The notes beneath the pieces are model-generated. The model was not told where the DNA came from and did not search any database. It was given only the letters and a program-made list of their open reading frames with translations. From positions 3,162,001-3,226,000 of the forward strand of contig NZ_CP129121.1 in NCBI RefSeq assembly GCF_030406665.1: a DNA stretch of 64,000 bases, given 5' to 3'. The position numbers and the translations under genes are program-made. Shown piece after piece: positions 31,281 through 39,507 of the stretch. The stretch is from Halomonas halophila. GTDB lineage: Bacteria > Pseudomonadota > Gammaproteobacteria > Pseudomonadales > Halomonadaceae. Each line of letters starts with the position of its first letter. Positions within the stretch are counted from its first letter, which is position 1.

Positions 31281-33230
31281 TCACGAGGCCTGGTCGACCA
31301 CCGACGGGGCGGCGGTGTCCGTCGCCATCATGCGGGTGGCGAGCTGGGAGAGTACGCCTTGCAGGGCCGGAGACTTGTCCATCACCCCCTGGACGCTCTT
31401 GCCGATGCCCAGTCCCTTGGCGAAGGTGTCGAAGATCTGGCCATCGCCGCCGACCATTTCGAACTTGGCTCCTTTCAGCGCCTCGGCCATCACCTTGCCG
31501 TTCTCGAGGATGCCTTCGCGCTGCATCTCGATGCGGCCCAGCGTGTCCTTCTCGGCCAGTTCCATCTGCATGCGGAACTGCTCGAAGTCGCGGGCCTCCT
31601 GCGACATTCCCTCGTAGGCACGCAGCTTCTCGACCAGGCCATTGGCCTCGGCACGTGCCATGGCTTCGCGCGCCTGGGCCTTGGCCACGCCCATCTTCTG
31701 CTCGCCCTCGGCCTCGGCATCGAGCCGCTGCTCCAGCACCCGCACCTCGGCCAGGCCAGCCTTTTCCTCGGACTCTGCGCTAGCGCTCCTGACCTCGGCT
31801 TCCGCCAGGCCTTCGGAACGATGGGCGCGCGCCTTGGCCTCCAGCACCTGCGCCTCGGCCAGCCCTTCGGCCGCGGCCCGCGCCCGGTGGCCACGCGCTT
31901 CCTTCTCGTCGGCTTCGGCCTTGCGCTCGGCGGCATCCGAGTCGGCCTGCGCACGTACCAGAACCTCGTCGGATTCCAGCTTGGCACGCTCATATGCCGC
32001 CTCGGCGGCCCGCAGTTCCTTGATCTTGACTTCCTCGGCCTCCGCCTCGGCCGCGGTCACGCTGGCCACCTTGAGACGCTCGGCCTCGGCACGATTCCTC
32101 ACATCGTTGATGTGCTCTTCTTCCTCGGCCACCTGGCGCTCGACGGAAATGCGCTCGCTGGTGATGACCGCGATATCCTTGCGCTCGGCCTCCAGCGATT
32201 TTTCCATGCCGATGCGCTCGACCTCGACGCTGCGCTGCCGGTTGACGTCTTCCATCTCGCGGGCCTGCGCGATGCGCACGTCCTCGATCTGTACCGCCCG
32301 CTCCCGGGCCTTGATCGCCATCTCGACCTGGCGCTGCTTGGTTTCCTCGGCGATGGCCACAGCCTCGTCGGTCTTGATGCGTGCCGCCTCGGCCTTGGAA
32401 CGCTCCTCCTCGCGAACCTGCTCGGTCTCGGCAGATTCCCTGGCACGGAGGGTGTCGATCTCACGCTGCTGACGCGCCTCGGCATCGGCCTGGGTGCGCT
32501 CCAGCTCCAGTGCCGCTTCACGGGCAGACACGTTCTTGCGCTGGATTTCCAGCTCCTCATCACGCTCCAGACGATTGGTCTCGACGTTGTGCTGAGCCGT
32601 GATTTCGGTGATGCGACGGATACCCTCGGAATCGAGGATATTGTGCTGATCCAGCGAGGTCTTCGGCGTCTGCTCGAGATAGTCGATGGCCACATCTTCG
32701 AGCACGTAACCATTGAGATCCTCACCGATGGTCTCGACGATCATGTCCCGGAAATGCTGGCGCTCCTCGAACAGCTGCATGAATTCGAGGCGCTTGCCCA
32801 CCGTTTTCAGGGCTTCGCTGAACTTGGCATTGAACAGCTCGTTGACGGCCACGCGATCGGACGCCCGCGTTACCCCGACCGATTTCGCCACGCGCAGCAC
32901 GTCCTCTGCCGTCTCGTTGACGCGCAGATAGAAGGCCACGGTAATATCGGCTCGGAGGTTATCCTTGCAGATCAGTCCTTCGTTGCCGGTACGGTTCATC
33001 TCCAGGGTAATGACCGAGACCTTCATGGTTTCGGCACGGTGAATGACCGGCAGCACCATGGCGCCGGTGAAATACACCTTGGGCACCGAGGAAAGATCAT
33101 TGACGATCAGCGCCTGCCCCTGATCGATCTTGCGATAAAACGCCTTAATCAGGCACAGGACGCCGACCAGGGCAAGCAGCAACACGCCGATAGCAATGGC
33201 GACCGGCATAATCCAACTCATGTTCATCAT
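31281..33230 (-). CDS. Flotillin-family (YqiK-like) membrane protein
   Basis: A 649-residue protein. One N-terminal membrane helix (about residues 7-28) is followed by a band-7/SPFH domain (about 35-230, with KVYFTGAMVLPVIHRAE). A very long Glu/Ala/Arg coiled coil covers about 235-560, and a glycine-containing C-terminal segment ends the protein (GQIFDTFAKGLGIGKSV). This is the layout of E. coli YqiK and other bacterial flotillins, which oligomerise in membrane microdomains. The ATG at 33230 follows AGGAG. It is between the YqiJ-like gene (28-base gap) and the ATPase, all on one strand. Confidence 0.92.
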   Translation of the reverse strand: MMNMSWIMPVAIAIGVLLLALVGVLCLIKAFYRKIDQGQALIVNDLSSVPKVYFTGAMVLPVIHRAETMKVSVITLEMNRTGNEGLICKDNLRADITVAFYLRVNETAEDVLRVAKSVGVTRASDRVAVNELFNAKFSEALKTVGKRLEFMQLFEERQHFRDMIVETIGEDLNGYVLEDVAIDYLEQTPKTSLDQHNILDSEGIRRITEITAQHNVETNRLERDEELEIQRKNVSAREAALELERTQADAEARQQREIDTLRARESAETEQVREEERSKAEAARIKTDEAVAIAEETKQRQVEMAIKARERAVQIEDVRIAQAREMEDVNRQRSVEVERIGMEKSLEAERKDIAVITSERISVERQVAEEEEHINDVRNRAEAERLKVASVTAAEAEAEEVKIKELRAAEAAYERAKLESDEVLVRAQADSDAAERKAEADEKEARGHRARAAAEGLAEAQVLEAKARAHRSEGLAEAEVRSASAESEEKAGLAEVRVLEQRLDAEAEGEQKMGVAKAQAREAMARAEANGLVEKLRAYEGMSQEARDFEQFRMQMELAEKDTLGRIEMQREGILENGKVMAEALKGAKFEMVGGDGQIFDTFAKGLGIGKSVQGVMDKSPALQGVLSQLATRMMATDTAAPSVVDQAS

Positions 33231-33258
33231 CGGGACTCCTCTGTCCTCATCTTCTGAC

Positions 33259-33867
33259 TCATTCCATGTCCCCGGAAAGGAACTGATGTTCGGTCACGAC
33301 CCAGTAGGCACGCTGTTCCGGGAGATGCCGTATCAGCACCACCTGATCGCGACGCTCCAGCGCCGAGTCGGACTGGATGTTGATGACCAGCTCCGCACCA
33401 TCACGCCGCACCCTGGCACGACCGCGACCACGATCGGCACTGAAGGACACCACCACGGCGGTTTCGCCCTGAAGGTTTCTCTTCCGCGGTGCACTGTAGA
33501 GATGCCGAAAGGCGGGCCCGAGCAGCCGCGCCATGCCGATTGCGGCCACGAGCCCCACCACGATGCTCACCGCGGCCACGATGCTCCCTACCAGCAGGCC
33601 ATGCCCCAGGAGCAGCCCCAGGAAATAGCTGCTCAGCCAGGCTCCCAGCGTCATCACCGTCATCGTCAACGGCAGCGGGACGCCACTCAGTCCCAGGGTC
33701 GCCATCAGGCCGCCCAGCCCGCTCATACCCTCCAGATCGACGTCGAGATCCATATCGAGGTCGAAAGCACCCAGCAAGGAAATCAGCCAGTACAGGACCG
33801 ATACGACGAGCAGGATCCCGAAGAATGCGGTAGGCAAAGACAGCATTTCCGTCCAGAAGGTCTCCAC
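33259..33867 (-). CDS. YqiJ-like inner-membrane protein with OB fold
   Basis: A 202-residue protein with three or four membrane helices (about residues 10-33, 60-85 and 88-112) separated by an acidic loop (DLDMDLDVDLEG). A C-terminal beta domain of about 70 residues (LQGETAVVVSFSADRGRGRARV) resembles the OB/NfeD-like fold. This matches YqiJ, the standard partner of YqiK flotillins. The start is a GTG (33865-33867) with AGAAGAGG upstream. It is the first gene of the proposed four-gene operon. Confidence 0.85.
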   Translation of the reverse strand: METFWTEMLSLPTAFFGILLVVSVLYWLISLLGAFDLDMDLDVDLEGMSGLGGLMATLGLSGVPLPLTMTVMTLGAWLSSYFLGLLLGHGLLVGSIVAAVSIVVGLVAAIGMARLLGPAFRHLYSAPRKRNLQGETAVVVSFSADRGRGRARVRRDGAELVINIQSDSALERRDQVVLIRHLPEQRAYWVVTEHQFLSGDME

Positions 33868-34447
33868 GCCTCTTCTCCCTATCGGCGGCCATCACATCGA
33901 CACTTGCCATCGGCAAGAAATAAAAAAAAGGCCGCAAAGATACCAGCATCGTTTCTCACTGCGGAGTGCTTTCATGGCGTTATCACTCGGACACCGTCAG
34001 GCAACGAGCCGAGAGGTGATTCCAGAGAAAAACCCACACATCAAAAATAACTTATTGAAATAAAACCCTTTCTCCGAGGGAAAACGCCCCATCAAGAAGA
34101 ATGATAACGAGTGTCATCCGACAATAGGTAAGCGATCTCCTACAAGAAAATGCAGAAAATACTTACGCGAAAAAAAGTCACCGGAATTCGTCACCAGCAT
34201 CGACCTGGCGGTTAGGCGAGACGCTCGTTTCTCGTCCGCGCTCTCCCAATGCGAGAACACGGCGCACCGTAAGTGCTGATAGGCATGTACAAGGAAGGTG
34301 CCGGAAAGCGCGGGGAGATCGCCTCGCTATGTCGGCAGGCGATACGTCGTACTAACAGGCGAGGAGCGGGCGGCCAGACGATCCCCCCACTTTCCCGGGT
34401 CTACCGAGCCAGGGGAGTCCTGCCGACCGACAGCAACGGAGGTGTGG
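33868..34447. other. A/T-rich intergenic region upstream of the YqiJ-like gene
   Basis: A 580-base gap with no supported gene. The part at about 33900-34190 is clearly richer in A and T than the rest of the window, with several A runs. A perfect CTTGCC/GGCAAG hairpin lies at 33901-33915. ATGATAACGAGTGTCAT (about 34100-34117) has a short inverted-repeat character. The region should hold the promoter of the YqiJ/YqiK operon; an unannotated small RNA is possible but not shown. Confidence 0.5.
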
Positions 34448-35203
34448 CTAGCGCAGCCAGATCATGCTGGCCATGCGGCCGGTGACGCCGTCGTCACGGC
34501 GGTAGGAATAGAAGCGGGATTCGCAGGCGGTGCAGAAGTGGCCGCCGCTGATATGGGACAGTCCCAGCCGTTCCAGGCGCAGGCGCGCCAGCTTGTACAG
34601 GTCGGCCATGTAGTGGCCCAGCCGATAGGGGCTCGGCACGAAGGCCTCGGCGGCATCGGGCTGCACGGCGACGAAGGCCTCGCGCACCTCGCGCCCGACC
34701 TCGAACTGGGCATTGGAGATCGCCGGCCCCAGCCAGGCCATCAGCGACTCGGGCGGCGCGCCCATGGCGGCCACCGTGGCCTCGAGCACGCCGCCGGCCA
34801 GGCCGCGCCAGCCGGCGTGGGCCACGCCGACCCGCTGGCCGTCGCGGTCGCAGAAGAACACCGGCAGGCAGTCGGCGGTCAGCACCACGCAGGCATGACC
34901 ACGGTCGAGGGCCACCGAGGCATCGGCCTCGGGCGGGGTCTCGAGGTATTCCGACTGCACCCGGGCGCCGTGGGCCTGATCGAACCACAGCAACGGCCGG
35001 TCGTCGCCGACCTCCTTCTGCAGCTGGCGGCGGCACAGTGCCACGTGGGCAGCGTTGTCGCCGACGTGCTGCGCCGGATTGAAGGCGGCGAAGCGCCCTT
35101 GACTGGGCCCGGTCTCGCGGGTGGTAACGCAGGCCGCCACCGAGGGCGGCGCCGGCCAGTCGGGGCGAATCAGGGTCGGGCGCAGGTCGAGGGCATCGCT
35201 CAT
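34448..35203 (-). CDS. pgeF: Peptidoglycan editing factor PgeF (YfiH, polyphenol oxidase/laccase-like)
   Basis: A 251-residue single-domain protein of the YfiH/DUF152 family. The conserved metal-site elements are WFDQAHGARV, VVLTADCLPVFF (Cys), VGVAHAGWRGLAGGVLEATV (His), and the C-terminal HFCTACESRFYSYRRD. In E. coli PgeF removes wrongly incorporated L-serine from UDP-MurNAc-tripeptide precursors; family members also show laccase or adenosine deaminase activity. It starts 11 bases after the rluD stop with AAGGA, the common rluD-pgeF pairing. Confidence 0.94.
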   Translation of the reverse strand: MSDALDLRPTLIRPDWPAPPSVAACVTTRETGPSQGRFAAFNPAQHVGDNAAHVALCRRQLQKEVGDDRPLLWFDQAHGARVQSEYLETPPEADASVALDRGHACVVLTADCLPVFFCDRDGQRVGVAHAGWRGLAGGVLEATVAAMGAPPESLMAWLGPAISNAQFEVGREVREAFVAVQPDAAEAFVPSPYRLGHYMADLYKLARLRLERLGLSHISGGHFCTACESRFYSYRRDDGVTGRMASMIWLR

Positions 35204-35213
35204 CGCGGTTTCC

Positions 35214-36173
35214 TTAGCGGCGAGTCTCGCGGTCTTCGCGCAGGAAGTCCAGCAGCATCAGCATGTCATCCGGCAGGGCGGCGCGAAAGGTCAGCGTCTC
35301 GCCGCTGGTCGGGTGCACGAAGGCCAGCTTGCGGGCGTGCAGCGCCTGGCGGGGGAACTCGCGCAGTACCTCCTTGAGCGTCTCGCCGGCGCCGGCCGGC
35401 AGCTTGAGGCGCCCGCCGTAGACCGGGTCGCCGATCAGCGGATAGTGCAGGTGCGCCAGGTGCACGCGGATCTGGTGGGTGCGGCCGGTCTCCAGCTTGC
35501 AGCGCACGTGGGTGTGGGCGCGGAAACGCTCGACCACCCGATAGTGCGTCACCGCCGGCTTGCCGGAGGCGGTCACCGCCTGGCGCTTGCGGTCCTTGGG
35601 GTGACGGCCGATGGCCGCGTCCACCTTGCCGCCGGAGGTCATTACCCCGACCGAGACGGCGTCGTACTCGCGGGACACGGTACGCGCCTGGAGCTGCTCC
35701 ACCAGCGCGGTCTGGGCGCCCAGGGTCTTGGCCACCACCATCAGCCCGCTGGTGTCCTTGTCCAGGCGATGCACGATGCCGGCCCGCGGCACCGCCGCCA
35801 GCGCGGGACAGTGATGCAGCAGGCCGTTGAGCAGGGTGCCATCGGGATTGCCGGCGGCCGGGTGCACCACCAGGCCGGGCGGCTTGTTGATCACCAGCAC
35901 CTCGTCGTCCTCGTACACCACATCCAGCGGGATGTCCTCGGGCTCGAAGCGGGCATCGTCCTCGACCGTCGCGGTCAGCGCCACGGCCTCGCCGCCGTAG
36001 ACCTTGTCACGGGGCTTGGCGGGACGGCCGTCCAGGGTCAGCGCGCCCTCCTTGATCCAGGCCTTGAGGCGTTCCCGGGAGAAGTCGGAGAAGAGGTCGG
36101 CGGCGGCCTGGTCGAGGCGCAGGCCGGCCATGTGCTCGGGGACGCGGTGCTGGGCTTCGAAGGTCTGGGACAT
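35214..36173 (-). CDS. rluD: 23S rRNA pseudouridine synthase RluD
   Basis: A 319-residue enzyme that isomerises uridines 1911, 1915 and 1917 of 23S helix 69. It has an N-terminal S4 RNA-binding domain (LRLDQAAADLFSDFSRERLKAWIKEG) and the catalytic domain with HRLDKDTSGLMVVAKT, whose Asp is the nucleophile, plus RTHQIRVHLAHL. The ATG at 36173 (MSQTF) gives the usual N-terminus; an ATG at 36188 would add five residues. It is divergent from bamD with about 150 bases between, the typical gammaproteobacterial arrangement. Confidence 0.95.
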   Translation of the reverse strand: MSQTFEAQHRVPEHMAGLRLDQAAADLFSDFSRERLKAWIKEGALTLDGRPAKPRDKVYGGEAVALTATVEDDARFEPEDIPLDVVYEDDEVLVINKPPGLVVHPAAGNPDGTLLNGLLHHCPALAAVPRAGIVHRLDKDTSGLMVVAKTLGAQTALVEQLQARTVSREYDAVSVGVMTSGGKVDAAIGRHPKDRKRQAVTASGKPAVTHYRVVERFRAHTHVRCKLETGRTHQIRVHLAHLHYPLIGDPVYGGRLKLPAGAGETLKEVLREFPRQALHARKLAFVHPTSGETLTFRAALPDDMLMLLDFLREDRETRR

Positions 36174-36323
36174 GGACTCGATGATCATCCGTCTGGGCGG
36201 TGGAGCGCTCCGCGGCAGCGCGCTCGGCGCGGTGACTGCGTTTTGCCACGAGGTGCTTTATAGTGGGCGAATTCGGGCCGATTCTAGCACGGCCACCCAG
36301 GGTTGTTTGACACGAGGATCACG

Positions 36324-37133
36324 ATGCGCGTTATCACGACCGGACCCCGCCTGGCCGTCATGCTGCTGGCGAGTGCCCTGCTGGCCGGCTGTGCCAGTTC
36401 TCAGGAGCAGGAGGCGCCTGACCTGCAGGAACGCCAGCTGTACGACGAGGGACGCTCGGCGCTGGAGGGCGGACGCTTTACCACCGCCATCAACCGGCTC
36501 GAAGCCATCGACACCCGCTTCCCGTTCGGCGATACCGCCGAGCAGGCCCAGCTGGAACTGATATACGCCTACTACCAGACCGACGACTGGGAGAAGGCGC
36601 GGGCCGCGGCCAGCCGTTTCATCCGCCTGCACCCGGACCATCCCCAGGTCGACTACGCCTACTACCTGCGCGGTCTCTCCGCCTGGCAGGCCGGGCGCTT
36701 CAGCCTCGAAGGGCTGCGGCTGATCGACATCTCCAAGCGCGACCTGGGCGCCACCCGCGACGCCTATTCCGACTTCCGCGAGCTGGTCCAGCGCTTCCCC
36801 GACAGCCAGTACGCGCCGGATGCCCAGCAGCGCATCGTCTACCTGCGCAACGTGCTGGCCCGCCACGAGCTGCAGGTGGCCGACTTCTACCTGCGCAAGG
36901 GCGCCTACCTGGCGGCCGTCGAGCGTGGCCGCTGGGTCATCGAGCACTACCCCGAGGCACAGGCCACCCGTGACGCCCTGGCGACCATGGTCGAGGGCTA
37001 CCTGGGGCTCGACATGACCGAGCGGGCGCGCGAGACCCTGCGGGTGCTGATCGACAACGCCCCGGACCACGAGCGCCTCGACGGCCGCACCTTCGACCCG
37101 CAGTACGTCGACGCGGCCCCGATCACCGCCTGA
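36324..37133 (+). CDS. bamD: Outer membrane protein assembly factor BamD
   Basis: A 269-residue lipoprotein of the BAM complex. The signal peptide ends in the lipobox LLAGC with lipidated Cys23, and the mature part consists of five TPR helix pairs (RSALEGGRFTTAINRLEAID, AQLELIYAYYQTDDWEKA, PQVDYAYYLRGLSAWQ). With BamA it inserts beta-barrel proteins into the outer membrane; it is essential in E. coli. The ATG at 36324 follows GAGGATC. Immediately after its stop a perfect 7-bp tandem array begins, so the 3' untranslated region of bamD mRNA is made of repeats. Confidence 0.95.
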   Translation: MRVITTGPRLAVMLLASALLAGCASSQEQEAPDLQERQLYDEGRSALEGGRFTTAINRLEAIDTRFPFGDTAEQAQLELIYAYYQTDDWEKARAAASRFIRLHPDHPQVDYAYYLRGLSAWQAGRFSLEGLRLIDISKRDLGATRDAYSDFRELVQRFPDSQYAPDAQQRIVYLRNVLARHELQVADFYLRKGAYLAAVERGRWVIEHYPEAQATRDALATMVEGYLGLDMTERARETLRVLIDNAPDHERLDGRTFDPQYVDAAPITA

Positions 37134-37340
37134 CAAGCTGCAAGCTGCAAGCTGCAAGCTGCAAGCTGCAAGCTGCAAGCTGCAAGCTGCAAGCTGCAAG
37201 CTGCAAGCTGCAAGCTGCAAGCTGCAAGCTGCAAGCTGCAAGCTGCAAGCTGCAAGCTGCAAGCTGCAAGCTGCAAGCTGCAAGCTGCAAGCTGCAAGCT
37301 GCAAGCTGCAAGCTGCAAGCTGCAAGCTGCAAGCTGCAAG
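37134..37340. repeat. Perfect 7-bp tandem repeat array (CAAGCTG, 29.6 copies)
   Basis: From the base after the bamD stop, the heptamer CAAGCTG repeats without a single mismatch for 207 bases (29 full units and CAAG). I checked the phase across all lines of the sequence. The period is not a multiple of three and the unit gives no stop codon, so all frames are open through it on the minus strand, but this is not coding. Perfect uniformity suggests recent expansion by slippage, so copy number probably varies between strains. Confidence 0.97.
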
Positions 37341-37367
37341 TCAGCAGCGTGAAACCGCCCGCAGCAA

Positions 37368-37403
37368 AAGAAAACCCGAAGGCCTTGGCCTTCGGGTTTT
37401 CTT
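37368..37403. terminator. Bidirectional terminator between bamD and nadE
   Basis: AAGAAAACCCGAAGGCC and its exact reverse complement form a 17-bp stem with TT at the centre. The A run on the left and the T run on the right give a poly-U tail to transcripts from either side, so it can stop both convergent genes. Confidence 0.92.
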
Positions 37404-37470
37404 GTAGCTCGGCGCTTGTAGCTCGGCGCTTGTAGCTCGGCGCTTGTAGCTCGGCGCTTGTAGCTCGGCG
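37401..37470. repeat. 14-bp tandem repeat array, five copies
   Basis: CTTGTAGCTCGGCG repeats five times exactly (37401-37470), starting within the terminator tail and ending nine bases before the nadE stop. In reverse complement, each unit reads as two degenerate heptamers (CAAGCGC and CGAGCTA), each five of seven identical to the CAAGCTG unit on the other side of the terminator. The two arrays therefore point in opposite directions around the terminator. Confidence 0.95.
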
Positions 37471-37478
37471 CTCGAGGC

Positions 37479-39110
37479 TTACTCGCCGGGCTGCCAGCCG
37501 TTGACGATGGGATAGCGGCGGTCGCGGCCGAAGCCGCGACGGGTGACGCGCACGCCCACCGGCGCCTGGCGACGCTTGTACTCGCAGCGGTCGACCAGTT
37601 TCACCACCTGATAGACATCGTCGCGCTCGAAGCCGGCGTCGATGATCGCCTCGGCACTCATGTCGCCCTCGATGTAGCGCACCAGGATGGCATCCAGGAC
37701 GTCATAGTCCGGCAGCGAATCGCTGTCCTGCTGGTCCGGCGCCAGCTCGGCGGACGGCGGACGCTCGATGACCCGCTCGGGAATCGCCGGCGCCTGGGTG
37801 TTGCGCCAGCGCGCCAGGCGGTAGACCCAGGTCTTGTAGACGTCCTTGATGGCGTTGTAGCCGCCCACCATGTCGCCGTAGAGGGTGGCGTAGCCGACCG
37901 CCATCTCGCTCTTGTTGCCGGTGGTCAGCACCATCAGGCCCTTCTTGTTGGAGATTGCCATCAGCAGCACGCCGCGGCAGCGCGACTGCAGGTTCTCCTC
38001 GGTGGTGTCGCGCTCGGTGCCGGCGAAACTCTCAGCCAGGGTCGACATGAAGGACTCGACCATCGGCTCGATCGGCATCACCTCGTAGTCGACGCCCAGC
38101 AGCTCGGCCTGCTCGGCGGCGTCCTGCTTGGAAATGTCGGCGGTATAGTGGTACGGCATCATCACCGCGTGCACCCGCTGCGGCCCCAGCGCGTCCACCG
38201 CGATGGCCAGCGACAGCGCCGAGTCGATGCCGCCGGACAGGCCCAGCACCACACCCTTGAAGCCGCTCTTGTTGACGTAGTCGCGCAGTCCGGTGACCAG
38301 CGCGCAGTAGAGGTCCTCCTCGGGCTCGACCGACTCGTCGACCTCCCCGGCCTGGGGCACCCAGCGCTCCTGCTCGCGCACGAACTGTACCGGCATCAGC
38401 CCCACCGCCCAGTGCGGCGCCTGAACGCGCAGCTGGCCGTCGGCGTCGACACAGGCCGAGCCGCCGTCGAACACCAGCTCGTCCTGGCCACCGATCTGGT
38501 TGACATAGACGATCGGCAGCGACGCCTCGCGGGCGCGCTGCTCGAGCAGCGCCAGACGCTCGGCGGGCTTGTCCTGATGGAAGGGCGAAGCGTTGAGGGT
38601 GACCAGGATCTCGGCCCCGGCGTCCCGTGCCTGCTGCACCGGCGCCTCGGCCCAGACATCCTCGCAGATCAGGATGCCGAGCCTGGCGCCCTTGTGCTCG
38701 ATCACCAGCGGCCGGGTGCCGACCGCGAAGTAACGCTGCTCGTCGAACACCTGGTAGTTGGGCAGCGCCTGCTTGGCGTATTCGTCGAGCCACTCGCCGT
38801 TGTAGAGCACGCCGGCCAGGTTCCAGGTCTGCCCCTCGCGGCGCCCGGGATAGCCGACGATCACCATCACGTCACGGGACATCTTCTCGGCCATCCGTGC
38901 CCGGGCCTCGCGCAGCCGCGTTTCCATGGAAGGGCGCAGCAGCAGGTCCTCCGGCGGATAGCCAGTCAGGAACAGCTCGGGCAGCACCACGATATCGGCA
39001 CCATGCTCGATGCGCGCCTCGCGAACCGTCTCGATGGCCCGGTCGGTGTTGCCGGGAATGTCCCCCACCAGGGGGTCCAGCTGAGCCATCACCAGCGTCA
39101 GGTCTTGCAT
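37479..39110 (-). CDS. nadE: NAD+ synthase, glutamine-hydrolysing
   Basis: A 543-residue two-domain enzyme. The N-terminal nitrilase-type glutaminase (about 1-260) shows the Glu of LPELFLTGYPPED, a Lys, and the Cys of LICEDVWAEA. The C-terminal synthetase has the P-loop LSGGIDSALSLAIA and GNKSEMAVGYATLYGDMVGGYN. It amidates nicotinic acid adenine dinucleotide with glutamine-derived ammonia and ATP. The ATG at 39110 (MQDLTLVMAQL) gives the expected N-terminus. It is convergent with bamD, and its 3' side abuts the repeat arrays. Confidence 0.96.
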   Translation of the reverse strand: MQDLTLVMAQLDPLVGDIPGNTDRAIETVREARIEHGADIVVLPELFLTGYPPEDLLLRPSMETRLREARARMAEKMSRDVMVIVGYPGRREGQTWNLAGVLYNGEWLDEYAKQALPNYQVFDEQRYFAVGTRPLVIEHKGARLGILICEDVWAEAPVQQARDAGAEILVTLNASPFHQDKPAERLALLEQRAREASLPIVYVNQIGGQDELVFDGGSACVDADGQLRVQAPHWAVGLMPVQFVREQERWVPQAGEVDESVEPEEDLYCALVTGLRDYVNKSGFKGVVLGLSGGIDSALSLAIAVDALGPQRVHAVMMPYHYTADISKQDAAEQAELLGVDYEVMPIEPMVESFMSTLAESFAGTERDTTEENLQSRCRGVLLMAISNKKGLMVLTTGNKSEMAVGYATLYGDMVGGYNAIKDVYKTWVYRLARWRNTQAPAIPERVIERPPSAELAPDQQDSDSLPDYDVLDAILVRYIEGDMSAEAIIDAGFERDDVYQVVKLVDRCEYKRRQAPVGVRVTRRGFGRDRRYPIVNGWQPGE

Positions 39111-39209
39111 GGGCGTAGAAATCTCTCGAGAATCCTTGGATACCCGCATTGTCCCGCAAGGGCGGTCGAGTGGCAAAGGCGGCCGACACGCTACAGGGAG
39201 CGCTTAAGG

Positions 39210-39467
39210 ATGAACCTCTTGCTGATCCGCCTGATCATCTTCGCCGTGCTGTTCTTCGCCGGCCTCAAGCTCTATCGCATGTACCGCGAATGGAAACTCG
39301 ACCGGGAAGACGCCGACCAGGCAAGCCATCAGGGCGGACAGATGGTCCGCTGCGCCTGGTGTCAGGTGCACCTGCCGGAAAACGACGCCCTGCGCGAGAA
39401 GGGCGAGTGGTTCTGCTCCACCGACCACCGCGACAAGTATCTGGAGGAGCGCCGGCGCGAGGACTGA
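39210..39467 (+). CDS. PP0621-like small membrane-anchored zinc-ribbon protein
   Basis: An 85-residue protein with one N-terminal membrane helix (about residues 3-20) and a charged linker. A C-terminal half carries CAWCQVHLP and FCSTDHRD, so Cys-x2-Cys with a third Cys and a nearby His could bind one zinc. This fits the small PP0621 family of unknown function found in Pseudomonas and relatives. It is divergent from nadE (99 bases apart) and convergent with thiO. The ATG follows TTAAGG. Confidence 0.8.
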   Translation: MNLLLIRLIIFAVLFFAGLKLYRMYREWKLDREDADQASHQGGQMVRCAWCQVHLPENDALREKGEWFCSTDHRDKYLEERRRED

Positions 39468-39507
39468 CGGCGCCGCCCTCCTCTCTTCGACCGCACCGCG
39501 CTCTTCG

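Noticed and set aside
34273..34485. Possible small plus-strand gene before pgeF
   Set aside because: The translation is Arg/Gly-rich low complexity, has no ribosome site, and runs into antisense pgeF.
36998..37339. Minus-strand peptides with repeated CSLQLAA units over the heptamer array
   Set aside because: They arise because the 7-base unit contains no stop in any minus frame. There is no ribosome site and the frames only join repeat DNA to antisense bamD.
37134..37470. CRISPR array
   Set aside because: The units are directly adjacent with no unique spacers and there are no cas genes, so it is a simple tandem repeat.
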